Source: JBGPGW01 sp046349515 (GTDB taxonomy: Bacteria; Pseudomonadota; Alphaproteobacteria; CADEGL01). From it: a stretch of 64,000 nucleotides of DNA. Within the stretch, counting starts at the first letter, position 1, and each line of letters begins with the position of its first letter. Below are positions 8,314-16,489 of the stretch, piece by piece. Under the pieces are notes generated by a model. It had not been told where the DNA came from. It searched no databases and was given only the letters and a program-made list of their open reading frames with translations. The stretch lies in contig JAXMCE010000005.1 in the NCBI GenBank assembly GCA_046349515.1, positions 176,624-240,623 of the forward strand. Direction: 5' to 3'. A program made the translations under genes and the position numbers.

Positions 8314-9168
8314 CTAGGTCTGCAATCGCCGCCAGTCGCTGTGCGGATGGAAGCCAAGCCGCTCCCGCGCGCGTGAGATGTCGAAGAGCGCCGAGGTCGG
8401 ATTGCGCCGGTAGAGCTCGGGCTTCCTGATCTCGGGGAGATGGCCGTAATACGCGCGGACGAGGTCGAGGGTCGGCGTGTCCGAAAGCGTATTAGGCGCG
8501 CTCGCAAAGAACACCTCGTAAGGCTGGCCGTCGTGCTCGAGGGCCAGGCGGAACGCGTCCGCCACGTCTTTGGGATCGACCCAACCCCAAAGGTCGATGT
8601 TCTTGGGATCCCGGCCGCGTTCGGCGAGCGAGCCCGACACCGTCTCGGTCGCGACCAGGACCGGGCGCACGACCGCGACGGGGAAGGCGCCGCGGCGCGC
8701 GAAGCTTTGGGCGACCCGTTCGGCGGCGAGCTTGCTGATGCCGTAGGGTTCCGCCGGGTAGCAGGGGTGATCCTCGTCAACCGGCAGGTAGCGCGGCGGC
8801 CGGCTCGGGTCGGGAATGACCACGCCCGTCGTACACTCGCTCGAGCAATGGACGACCTTGCGCACGCCCGCGTCGAGCGCTGCCTGCATCACGTGCCACG
8901 TGCCCTGGACGTTGATGCTGACGAGCTTCTCGTCCGGCAGCTTGTGGAACATGAGCGCCGCGGCCAGGTGGATGATCGCGTCCTGGCCCGCGACGGCGCG
9001 CTTGACGGAGTCGAGATCGAGCAGATCGCCCTGGATGTAGGCGACATTGGCCGCGGGCGGCCGCGAATCGAACACGGTCACCTGGCAGCGTCCGCGCAAC
9101 ATCTCGACGAGGTGCCGCCCGATTCGGCCACTGCCGCCCGTCACCAGGACCTTCTCGTACTGCGTCAT
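8314..9168 (-). CDS. NAD-dependent epimerase/dehydratase (extended SDR)
   Basis: This 284-aa extended short-chain dehydrogenase/reductase has the nucleotide motif TGGSGRIGRH (10-19), active-site Ser110 in HCSSE, and the Tyr142-x3-Lys146 pair in YGISK. Such proteins act on nucleotide sugars or on small hydroxy acids and lactones. Its ATG overlaps the stop of the RidA gene by 4 bp, so it is the third gene of a minus-strand operon starting with a FAD-dependent amine oxidase. That context suggests a small hydroxy/oxo acid rather than a cell-surface sugar, which is inference. Confidence 0.82.
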   Translation of the reverse strand: MTQYEKVLVTGGSGRIGRHLVEMLRGRCQVTVFDSRPPAANVAYIQGDLLDLDSVKRAVAGQDAIIHLAAALMFHKLPDEKLVSINVQGTWHVMQAALDAGVRKVVHCSSECTTGVVIPDPSRPPRYLPVDEDHPCYPAEPYGISKLAAERVAQSFARRGAFPVAVVRPVLVATETVSGSLAERGRDPKNIDLWGWVDPKDVADAFRLALEHDGQPYEVFFASAPNTLSDTPTLDLVRAYYGHLPEIRKPELYRRNPTSALFDISRARERLGFHPHSDWRRLQT

Positions 9169-9593
9169 CGCCGTCTCTCCCGCTCCATATCCATCGGTTG
9201 CTCAGGCTTGCGCATGCGCGCGATGAAGTCGATCTCGATCTTTGTCCCGCCAAGGAGGCTCGCTACCCCGACCGTGGTGCGCGCCGGTAGCTGGCCCGGC
9301 GGGAAGAACGACGCGAACACCTTGTTCATCCGCTCGAACTCGGAGAGGTCGGTCATGAAAACACGTGCCTGCACGACATCGGCGAAGCCAAGGCCGATCG
9401 AACGGAGTGCGGCGCCGAGAAGCTCCATGCATGTCCGCGTCTCCGCCTCGATGTCGCCGAGCGTGTAGCGCCCGTCCGCGCGGTCGGCCGCGAGCTGACC
9501 GGCGAGGAAGGCGTAGTCGCCGTCGAACACGACGTGATTGTAGGCAGTCGCCGTCTTCGATTCGGGGATGTTGTGGCGGCCGATCTGGGACAT
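9165..9593 (-). CDS. RidA/YjgF family enamine/imine deaminase
   Basis: This 142-aa RidA family protein would hydrolyse reactive enamine/imine intermediates to keto acids and ammonia. The family core is visible: FLAGQLAAD, a central helix, QARVFMTDLSEFERMN, and the C-terminal PARTTVGVASLLGGTKIEID with the substrate-binding Arg and late Glu. It sits between an FAD-dependent amine oxidase gene (12 bp upstream) and an SDR gene (4-bp overlap). Since flavin amine oxidases release imines, a RidA partner is chemically sensible. The C-terminal tail (residues after about 128) is longer and more basic than usual. Confidence 0.87.
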   Translation of the reverse strand: MSQIGRHNIPESKTATAYNHVVFDGDYAFLAGQLAADRADGRYTLGDIEAETRTCMELLGAALRSIGLGFADVVQARVFMTDLSEFERMNKVFASFFPPGQLPARTTVGVASLLGGTKIEIDFIARMRKPEQPMDMERERRR

Positions 9594-9605
9594 GGGAGCG
9601 AACTC

Positions 9606-10751
9606 CTAGGCTGATGGACGGTCGAGGCGCTCGGGGCTGAGGTCGGCTGGATGGATGCCGCGCTCGGCGAGAAGTGTGGGCCATGCCTCTCCCAGAATGA
9701 GGGTAGACGCGGCAAGCGACAAGCCGGCCGAGGTCTGGATCCCGGCGCCGCCCTGGCCCGCGAGCCAGAAGAAGCCCGGCGCCTTGCCATCGAAGCCGAT
9801 CACGGGGTTGCGGTCGGCGACGAAGCTCCTGAGGCCCGCCCAGCGCCGCTCCACACGCTTCACCTTGAGCGTCGTCGCCCGCTCGATGCGGTCGATCGCG
9901 ATCGCCACATCCAGCTCATCGGGCTGGACGTCGCACGGCTCGAAGGGCGTCTCGTCGGCGGGCGAGGCCAGGAATTTGCCGGCCTCGGGCTTCAGGTAGA
10001 ATTCGTTCTCGACGTCGTCGAGCTCCGGCCAGGATGTATTGTCGATCCCGTCAGGCGCCGAAAGGATCATGGCGGTGCGACGCTTCGGCACGAGGCCGAT
10101 GGGCCTTGCGCCGGCCAAGCGCGCGACGATGTCGGCCCAGGCGCCCGCCGCGTTGACGAGCACGGGCGCCCGGAATCGCCCGGCCGAGGTCTCGACGGTC
10201 CACGCTTCGCCACGCCGCTCGATCGCGCGGACCTCCGCATGGGTGATGACGCGCCCGCCGGACCCGCGCATCCCCCGGAGATAGCCCTGATGGATGGCGT
10301 CGACATCGAGCGCCATGGCGTTCGGCTCGAGAAAGGCGTGCCGCACGTACTCAGGGCGGAGAATCGGCACGCGGCGCACAGCTTCTTCAACGCTTAGGAC
10401 ATCGATGGTCGGGCAGGACGCGCGGGCCGCGGCGAGTTCTTCCTCATAGGCTGCGCGCTGGTCCGCGCGCGCGATGAACAGCCAGCCCAAGGGCCGCATG
10501 AGCGGGACGGGCGAGAAGCCGCCGGGCGGCGAAGCGAGGAATGGCCGTGTCAAGGTCGTAAGGGCGCGGATGACCGGCGTGCCAAGCGCCTCCGAAAGGC
10601 TCGCCGCCGACCGTCCGGTGGTGTGGTGCCCGGGCGCCGATTCCCGTTCGAGCACGATGACCTTACGGTGAGGCGCAAGCCTGTAGGCGAGGGAGGCGCC
10701 GGCAATGCCGGCGCCGACGACGAGGGCGTCGCACTCGTCCATTTGTTCCAT
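9606..10751 (-). CDS. FAD-dependent amino acid oxidoreductase (DAO/DadA type)
   Basis: This 381-aa flavoprotein of the D-amino-acid oxidase fold has the FAD dinucleotide motif VVGAGIAGASLAYRL near residues 11-25, GHHTTGRSAA for the second phosphate contact, and the C-terminal FFWLAGQGGAGIQTS motif. It would oxidise a primary or secondary amine of a small amino acid to an imine. It leads a minus-strand operon with RidA and an SDR. It has no GcvT domain and no visible covalent-flavin His motif. DadA, glycine oxidase-like or an N-methyl amino acid oxidase are all possible. Confidence 0.8.
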   Translation of the reverse strand: MEQMDECDALVVGAGIAGASLAYRLAPHRKVIVLERESAPGHHTTGRSAASLSEALGTPVIRALTTLTRPFLASPPGGFSPVPLMRPLGWLFIARADQRAAYEEELAAARASCPTIDVLSVEEAVRRVPILRPEYVRHAFLEPNAMALDVDAIHQGYLRGMRGSGGRVITHAEVRAIERRGEAWTVETSAGRFRAPVLVNAAGAWADIVARLAGARPIGLVPKRRTAMILSAPDGIDNTSWPELDDVENEFYLKPEAGKFLASPADETPFEPCDVQPDELDVAIAIDRIERATTLKVKRVERRWAGLRSFVADRNPVIGFDGKAPGFFWLAGQGGAGIQTSAGLSLAASTLILGEAWPTLLAERGIHPADLSPERLDRPSA

Positions 10752-10887
10752 GGGTCAAGGGCCCTCGGCTATTCACGTGTCACCACCGTGTGGAGTATTC
10801 TTGGCACGGGCCGAGCCGACAAGGGTGTCGGCTCGAGGGGCGCCATCGCCCGTCCGGAGCCGTCCACGAAATAGGGAGAATGGAGCC
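10752..10887. promoter_or_regulatory. Divergent intergenic region, presumed promoters
   Basis: This 136-bp gap separates the minus-strand FAD oxidoreductase operon from the plus-strand aldolase operon, so it must hold both promoters unless one lies within a gene. No convincing -35/-10 pair or long inverted repeat was recognised by eye. A purine-rich ribosome site (agggagaatggag) immediately precedes the aldolase ATG. Confidence 0.4.
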
Positions 10888-11652
10888 ATGGCTACAACCC
10901 CGCTGCGCCGCATCGACCCGAAGTCGGATCCGGTTTGGCAGGCGCGCGTCGACTTGGCGGCGGTCCATCGCCTGGCCAACCGCTTCGGTTTCGACGATGG
11001 AATCTGGAATCATTTCACGCTGGTCGTGCCCGGTACCACCGACCGCTTCCTCGTGAAGCCGCATGGCCTTCTCATGTCCGAGGTGACGGCCTCGAATCTG
11101 ATCGTTTCGGATTTCGAGGGCAACATCCTGGAGGGGCGTGGCCGGATCGAGCGGACCGCATACTGCATCCACTCCCAATTCCATCGCCTGTATGCGCACG
11201 CGGCCTGCGTTTTGCACGCCCATCCGCGCTACGCGACGGCGCTCACCATGACGAAGCCTGGACGACTCCTGATGATCCATCAGGACGTGCTCAAGTATTA
11301 CGGCCGCGTCGCCTATGACGACGATTTCTTCGGCACGGGTTCGACCGTCGAGGAAGGCGGGCGCATGGCGAAAGTCGCCGGCGACAAGTCGATCCTCGTC
11401 AGCGCCAATCACGGCTTGACCACGGTGGGACGCACGGTCGCGGAAGCCTGGTACGACTTCTACTACTTCGAGCGCGCCTGCAAGTATCAGTACGATGCCA
11501 TGGCGCTCGGCCAGGAGCTGCGCATCGTGCCCGAGCAGATCGCCCAGTTCACCAAGGGTCAGAGCGAGGAGCACATGGCCGACAGCGCGGTCCTGACGCT
11601 CGAGGCCATGAAGCGCGATCTTGACCGCGAGGAGCCCGACTACAAGGAGTAG
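10888..11652 (+). CDS. Class II aldolase/adducin family protein (copy 1)
   Basis: This 254-aa protein belongs to the class II aldolase/adducin family (fuculose- and ribulose-phosphate aldolases and related decarboxylases/epimerases). Zinc ligands are visible as the HAH pair in VLHAHPRYATAL and the later His in SANHGLTTVG; the substrate loop is likely KPHGLLMSEVTASNL. ATG 10888 is chosen over upstream in-frame starts because similarity with the next gene begins here and a ribosome site precedes it. The adjacent gene encodes a same-length paralogue. The substrate is unknown; the family cleaves or forms C-C bonds next to a hydroxyl. Confidence 0.84.
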   Translation: MATTPLRRIDPKSDPVWQARVDLAAVHRLANRFGFDDGIWNHFTLVVPGTTDRFLVKPHGLLMSEVTASNLIVSDFEGNILEGRGRIERTAYCIHSQFHRLYAHAACVLHAHPRYATALTMTKPGRLLMIHQDVLKYYGRVAYDDDFFGTGSTVEEGGRMAKVAGDKSILVSANHGLTTVGRTVAEAWYDFYYFERACKYQYDAMALGQELRIVPEQIAQFTKGQSEEHMADSAVLTLEAMKRDLDREEPDYKE

Positions 11653-11750
11653 GGTCGCATGGTCGGTCGCCCCCGTATGGGGCGGCCAGTGGAATGGACT
11701 AGATGGCGGCCAGCGGCCCGGTCGGGGCCGCGCCGCACAAGGAGGATAGG

Positions 11751-12515
11751 ATGGTCACGATTCCTTTCCGGCGCATGGAACCCAGCGCCGATCCCGTCTG
11801 GCAGGCGCGCGTCGATCTCGCCGCCGTTCACCGCCTGGCGCATCGTTATGGCTTCGATGACGGCATCTGGAATCACCTCACGCTCATGGTGCCGGGGACG
11901 AAGGACCAGTTCCTGGTCAAGCCGCACGGCGCCCTCATGTCGGAAGTGACCGCGTCCAACCTCATCGTCTCGAACTTCGAGGGGAAGATCGTCGACGGCA
12001 AGGGTTACATCGAGAGCTCGGCCTTCTGCATTCATTCGCAGTTCCACAAGCTGCATCCGCACGGGGCCTGCGTGCTGCATCTCCATCCGCCCTATTCGAC
12101 CTGGATCACCATGACAAAGCCCGGGCGCCTTCTGATGATCCATCAGGACGCGCTGCGCTTTTACGACCGCATCGCCTACGACGACGTATTCCAGGGGCTC
12201 GGCACCAGCCTCGAGGAAGGCGCGCGCATGGCGAAGGCGACGGGCGACAAGCCGCTCGCGCTCTCGGCCAATCACGGCCTCACCTCGGTCGGCGACACCG
12301 TGGCGGAGGCCTGGTACGACCTCTATTACCTGGAGCAGGCGGCGAAGCAGCAGCACCTCGTCATGTCGTCCGGCCAGGAGCCGCGCGTCGTGCCGGAGCA
12401 GATCGCCCAGTTCACCAAGAGCCAGCTCATGGACGAATGGGAGATCAGCGCGAAACACGCCTTCGATGCGATGAAGCGGGACCTCGACCGCGAAGAGCCC
12501 GACTACAAGACCTGA
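11751..12515 (+). CDS. Class II aldolase/adducin family protein (copy 2)
   Basis: This 254-aa tandem paralogue of the preceding gene shares most of the sequence, including DPVWQARVDLAAVHRLA, the HLH metal pair (VLHLHPPYSTWI), SANHGLTSVGDTVAEAWYD and the same C-terminus (MKRDLDREEPDYK). An excellent Shine-Dalgarno (aaggagg) sits just before ATG 11751, which decides the start. The 98-bp gap from copy 1 holds no gene. The two may form a hetero-oligomer or act on different stereoisomers. Confidence 0.84.
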   Translation: MVTIPFRRMEPSADPVWQARVDLAAVHRLAHRYGFDDGIWNHLTLMVPGTKDQFLVKPHGALMSEVTASNLIVSNFEGKIVDGKGYIESSAFCIHSQFHKLHPHGACVLHLHPPYSTWITMTKPGRLLMIHQDALRFYDRIAYDDVFQGLGTSLEEGARMAKATGDKPLALSANHGLTSVGDTVAEAWYDLYYLEQAAKQQHLVMSSGQEPRVVPEQIAQFTKSQLMDEWEISAKHAFDAMKRDLDREEPDYKT

Positions 12516-12523
12516 GGCGTGCC

Positions 12524-13360
12524 GTGACCAAGGCGTTATCGGCCGAGGCCGTCGCGCGCTATCGCGCGAACGGATTCCACAAGCCGTTCCGGGTCCTGTC
12601 CGAGGAGGATGCGCGCCTCTGTCGCGGGCGGATCGAGGCGTTCGAGGCGGCGCACCCGGATCAGGTCGGCAAGCTCGATTTGAAATGCAACCTGCTGTTC
12701 CCGTGGGTCGACGAGGTCACGCGTCACCCGCGCCTCCTGGACGCGATGGAGGACCTCTTAGGGCCGGACCTTCTTTGCTGGAACGCTTCTATCCGCAACA
12801 AGAAGGCGCTGAGTCCGACCTATGCCGGTTGGCACCAGGACACGCGCTACATTCAAATCCGACCAACCGGCGTGATTGCCTTTCTCGCACTCTCGCCGGC
12901 GAATGAAGAGAGCGGGACGGTGCGCGTCATTCCCGGCTCGCACAAATGGGACGTGCTGCCCCACGCCGACACGCACGACAAGGACAGCATTTTGACGCGC
13001 GGGCAATACATCACCGCCGATTTCGAGAAATCAACGGCCGTCGATCTTGTGTTGCAGCCGGGCGAAGTCGGCTTCTTCGACCACAACATCGTGCACAGTT
13101 CGGGGCCGAACAATTCCCGGGATCGGCGCATGATTCTTCTCATCGGTTATTACGCCACTCACTCGAAGCCGCTCGACGGCCGTCGCGTTTCGGCCTTTGT
13201 CGTGCGGGGCACGGATAACCATCGCCATTTCGACGTGGACCCGCGGCCACTCAAGGATTTCGGGCCTGAGGAAATCGCCAATCACCGCGCCGCGGTCGAG
13301 GTTCAGACAAAGAAGCTGCTGTTCGACGGCAGCGACCGCACCTCAATTGCGCTCAGCTGA
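12524..13360 (+). CDS. Phytanoyl-CoA dioxygenase (PhyH) family protein, copy 1
   Basis: This 278-aa Fe(II)/2-oxoglutarate dioxygenase of the PhyH family starts at GTG 12524, 8 bp after the aldolase stop. The facial triad is visible: HQD in AGWHQDTRYIQ and the distal His in DHNIVHSSGP, followed by an Arg (DRRMILL) suited to bind 2-oxoglutarate. VRVIPGSHKW is the family signature. Bacterial relatives hydroxylate small polar molecules (ectoine, aminoethylphosphonate) as well as acyl groups. Its tight coupling to the aldolases suggests hydroxylation that creates an aldol-cleavable product, which is inference. Confidence 0.86.
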   Translation: MTKALSAEAVARYRANGFHKPFRVLSEEDARLCRGRIEAFEAAHPDQVGKLDLKCNLLFPWVDEVTRHPRLLDAMEDLLGPDLLCWNASIRNKKALSPTYAGWHQDTRYIQIRPTGVIAFLALSPANEESGTVRVIPGSHKWDVLPHADTHDKDSILTRGQYITADFEKSTAVDLVLQPGEVGFFDHNIVHSSGPNNSRDRRMILLIGYYATHSKPLDGRRVSAFVVRGTDNHRHFDVDPRPLKDFGPEEIANHRAAVEVQTKKLLFDGSDRTSIALS

Positions 13361-13382
13361 ATACGCTCGACAGGAGACGGGA

Positions 13383-14210
13383 ATGATCAAGGGGCTTACC
13401 CCTGAACAGATCGCGGCCTATGAGCGCGACGGTTATCTCGGGCCGATCCGGGTTTACTCGGAGGCGGAGATGCGTGCGTTCCGGTGCCGCCTCGACGATC
13501 TTCAGGCGCGTCATCCCGAGGCGACGGCGAAGCTCGATCTCAAGGCTCACCTCGTCTGCCCGTGGCTCGACGAGATGATCCGCAATCCCATCTTCCTCGA
13601 CGTGGTCGAGAGTCTCTGCGGTCCGGACATCCTGTGCTGGACCAGCTCCTTCCGCTTCAAGAAGCCGCAGAGCCCCACCTTCGCCGGTTGGCATCAGGAC
13701 ACCATGTACATCAAGGTCGAGCCGGCCGTGACGTTCTGGCTGGCCTTCACGCCAGCGACGCGCGCGAGCGGAACGCTCCGCGTCATCCCGGGTTCGCACA
13801 AATGGCCGCTCCTCGCGCACAAGGACACACAGGACAAGAACAGCATCCTGACGCGCGGCCAGTACATCACCGCCGATTTCGACCAATCGACCGCGGTCCA
13901 CGCGGAGCTCGCGCCCGGCGAAGCGGCGATCTTCCACCACAATCTCGTCCATTCCTCGGGACCCAACACGACCGATGAGTGGCGCATTCTGTTCCTGCCG
14001 AGCTACGTCCCGACTTGGGCGGTCAAGGAGGGTGCTCGCGACTGCGCGACCCTCGTGCGCGGCACCGATCGCCATCGCCACTTCGACCACGAGCCGCGCT
14101 GCCCCGGCGAGATGACGCCTGAGGCCCTCGCGGTTCACCGGCGCGCGGTCGAGTATGCGGTCGCGACGATGTACGCGGGTTCGGAGCGTACGCCGATCGC
14201 CTTGACCTGA
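13383..14210 (+). CDS. Phytanoyl-CoA dioxygenase (PhyH) family protein, copy 2
   Basis: This 275-aa tandem paralogue of the preceding dioxygenase shares AGWHQDT.YI with the HxD iron ligands, RVIPGSHKW, SILTRGQYITADF and HNLVHSSGPN with the distal His. A ribosome site (caggagacgg) precedes ATG 13383. It differs most around residues 38-60 and in the substrate-lid region after WQ/WH, so the two copies may have different substrates. It belongs to the same operon as the aldolases. Confidence 0.86.
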   Translation: MIKGLTPEQIAAYERDGYLGPIRVYSEAEMRAFRCRLDDLQARHPEATAKLDLKAHLVCPWLDEMIRNPIFLDVVESLCGPDILCWTSSFRFKKPQSPTFAGWHQDTMYIKVEPAVTFWLAFTPATRASGTLRVIPGSHKWPLLAHKDTQDKNSILTRGQYITADFDQSTAVHAELAPGEAAIFHHNLVHSSGPNTTDEWRILFLPSYVPTWAVKEGARDCATLVRGTDRHRHFDHEPRCPGEMTPEALAVHRRAVEYAVATMYAGSERTPIALT

Positions 14211-14249
14211 ACGTTCCATTCAGGCGCCGTAACGGCGCGGTGTGCAGGA

Positions 14250-15116
14250 ATGACGGTGGTTCTGACGCCCCAGGCAAAGGGAGGACGGACAGCGGAAGAC
14301 CGCTTGGCGACTCTTCCCATCTGGCGTGACCCACCGGAGATCGAACGGCTTGCTTGCGGCCGCACCAACGTGAACTACCTCGTCCGGTGCCGAGGCGAGA
14401 CCTTCTTCGCCCGCGTCGCGGAAGACCTTGCTCACCATGCGATCGTGCGCACCCATGAGATCCGGTGCGCGATGCTGGCTGCCGAGCTCGGGGTCGCGCC
14501 GCCCGTCGTGCATGCGGGCGGTGGCGCGCTTGTCACGCGCTTCGTCGAGGGCAGGACGCTGAAGCAGGGAGAGGCCATATCACCCAAGATGCTCGAGCGG
14601 ATCGCGCGCCTCCTTGCGCGGACCCATGAGGGGCGTCTGCCGCCGGAGATGCCCGACGTCAATCCGGTCGCGTTCTCGCGCTTCTACCTTTCGCATCTTC
14701 CACCGACGGCGCTCGGCGAGGGCGACCGCCGGCGGATCGAAAGCATCCTCGCCGTGGCGCCGGCCGGACGACGCTCGGCGCTCATCCACACGGACCTCAT
14801 CCCCGAGAACTTCATCGATGACGGCGAGCGGCTCTGGCTCGTCGACTGGGAATATGCGGGGCTCGGCGATCCGGCGACCGATCTCGCGAATCTTGCCATG
14901 AATTTCGCGCTCGACGATAGGAGCCGGCGCGAAGCAGTTGCCATTCATGGCGGTGTCGCGCTCGGCGAGGTCGAGGCTCTCCGCGACGCGGTCATCGCGC
15001 GCGAGGCTCTTTGGTGCCTCACGCAAATCCAGGCGGCGGGGTATCGGGGCGACCTTGCGGCCTATGCGCGCCTTTGTCTGGGGCGCCTCGGCATCGACCA
15101 CGCGGGGCCACTGTGA
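14250..15116 (+). CDS. Choline/ethanolamine-kinase-like phosphotransferase
   Basis: This 288-aa kinase-fold protein is of the choline/aminoglycoside phosphotransferase family. The catalytic loop is HTDLIPEN (180-187, Brenner motif with the catalytic Asp and metal-binding Asn), and the DFG-equivalent is DWEYAG (199-204). CGRTNVNYLV (36-45) is the nucleotide loop typical of choline kinases. Its stop overlaps the next gene's GTG by 4 bp, so translation is coupled to a GlpA-like dehydrogenase. A plausible role is phosphorylating a small amino alcohol or polyol that the flavoproteins then oxidise. Confidence 0.8.
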   Translation: MTVVLTPQAKGGRTAEDRLATLPIWRDPPEIERLACGRTNVNYLVRCRGETFFARVAEDLAHHAIVRTHEIRCAMLAAELGVAPPVVHAGGGALVTRFVEGRTLKQGEAISPKMLERIARLLARTHEGRLPPEMPDVNPVAFSRFYLSHLPPTALGEGDRRRIESILAVAPAGRRSALIHTDLIPENFIDDGERLWLVDWEYAGLGDPATDLANLAMNFALDDRSRREAVAIHGGVALGEVEALRDAVIAREALWCLTQIQAAGYRGDLAAYARLCLGRLGIDHAGPL

Positions 15117-16489
15117 CAGCGCCCGACTATGACGTCGCGATCATCGGCGCCGGGGTCGTCGGCTGCGCGGTCGCGCGGGAATTTTCGCGCTACCAGCTGC
15201 GGGCGATCCTCGTCGAGGGCAACAGCGATCTCTGCGACGAATCGAGCAAGGGCAACACGGCGACGCTTGCGACCGGCAACGACACGCCAGCGGGCTCGCT
15301 CGAGCGGCGCCTCGTCATGCGCGGCCATCAGCGTTACTTGGCCGAGGGGCCGGAACTCGGCCTGCCTATCCGGCTCGTGGGCGCACTGACCATCGCGTTC
15401 ACGGAGGACGAAACCAAGATCGTCGCGGAGGAAGTGCGGGCGGCCAAGGCCGAAGGGTTCCCGGAGGTCGAGCTCGTAGGACCCGACCAGATATACAAGC
15501 GCGTGCCCGCGCTTGCCTCCGGCGCCGTCGCCGCTTCATGGGCCCCGACCGAGGGTATCGTCGATGGATTCTCGACGGCTTTCGCTTTCGCGCTCGATGC
15601 GGTCGAGAACGGCGTCGACTATCGCGCGTCCTCGCCCGTCACGGCCGCGCATCGTGAGGGCGGAACGTGGAGCTTGGCTACTCCCACGGGTGAGATCCGT
15701 GCGCGTTTCGTCGTCAATTGCGGGGGCTTGCGCGCCGACACGGTCGAGGCGGCCGCGGGGTATCGTGATTTCGTCGTGAAGCCGCGCCGGGGGCAATACA
15801 TCGTCTACGACAAGAGCGCGCGGCGCATCCTCGACACGATCCTCCGGCCGACGCCCACGCCCACGACCCGAGGCATCTACATCGCGCCCTCGATCTTCGG
15901 CAACGTGCTCCTGGGCCCGACCGCGGAAGAGGTCGAGGACCGCAATGACCGGCGCGTGACGCAAGACGGCCTCGATCAGTTGAAGGCCTTCGGGCGGCGC
16001 ATGCTGCCCTCGCTCCTCGATGAGCCGGTCGTGGCGCTTTACGCCGGGATGCGCCCCGCGACCGACCGGCCCGAATACCGGATCATCCCGCGCTTTGCCC
16101 AAGGCTGGCTGACCGTTGCCGGGATCCGTTCGACGGGCCTCACGGGGTCCCTCGGCATCGCGGAATATGTGTGCGGCATCGTCGTGCCGGAAGTCGTCAA
16201 GGCGCCGCGAAAGCACGCGATCAGACCGGTCCGCGTGCCATCGCTCGCCGCGGATGCGCCCCGCGCCTCCGAGGATGCGGCGCGTGTCGCGGCCGATCCC
16301 GCCTATGGCGAAATCGTCTGCCACTGCGAGCGCGTGAGCCGCGGCGAGATTCGCGACGCGCTCGCGCCGCCCATTCCCGCGCGATCGATCAAGGCGCTCC
16401 GCCGCCGCACGCGCGTCATGATGGGCCGCTGCCAGGGATTCTTCTGCGGCGCGCGCGTCGAGACCCTGTTCAGGGATCCTGCGTCGTGA
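15113..16489 (+). CDS. FAD-dependent oxidoreductase with C-terminal BFD-type [2Fe-2S] domain (GlpA-like)
   Basis: This 458-aa protein joins a DAO-fold FAD domain (AIIGAGVVGCAVAREFSRY near the N-terminus, a GMRPATDRPEY motif late) to a bacterioferritin-associated-ferredoxin-like domain. The latter has cysteines C403-x-C405 and C440-x4-C445 that suit a [2Fe-2S] cluster. The layout matches GlpA of anaerobic glycerol-3-phosphate dehydrogenase; opine oxidase and cyanide synthase subunits are more distant options. GTG 15113 overlaps the kinase stop, and its own stop overlaps the next GTG, so the two flavoproteins are probably made as a complex. Confidence 0.84.
   Translation: MTAPDYDVAIIGAGVVGCAVAREFSRYQLRAILVEGNSDLCDESSKGNTATLATGNDTPAGSLERRLVMRGHQRYLAEGPELGLPIRLVGALTIAFTEDETKIVAEEVRAAKAEGFPEVELVGPDQIYKRVPALASGAVAASWAPTEGIVDGFSTAFAFALDAVENGVDYRASSPVTAAHREGGTWSLATPTGEIRARFVVNCGGLRADTVEAAAGYRDFVVKPRRGQYIVYDKSARRILDTILRPTPTPTTRGIYIAPSIFGNVLLGPTAEEVEDRNDRRVTQDGLDQLKAFGRRMLPSLLDEPVVALYAGMRPATDRPEYRIIPRFAQGWLTVAGIRSTGLTGSLGIAEYVCGIVVPEVVKAPRKHAIRPVRVPSLAADAPRASEDAARVAADPAYGEIVCHCERVSRGEIRDALAPPIPARSIKALRRRTRVMMGRCQGFFCGARVETLFRDPAS

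Noticed and set aside
14224..14238. Small GCGCCG/CGGCGC inverted repeat before the kinase gene
   Set aside because: The stem is only six base pairs, without a T run, and such repeats are common by chance in GC-rich DNA.
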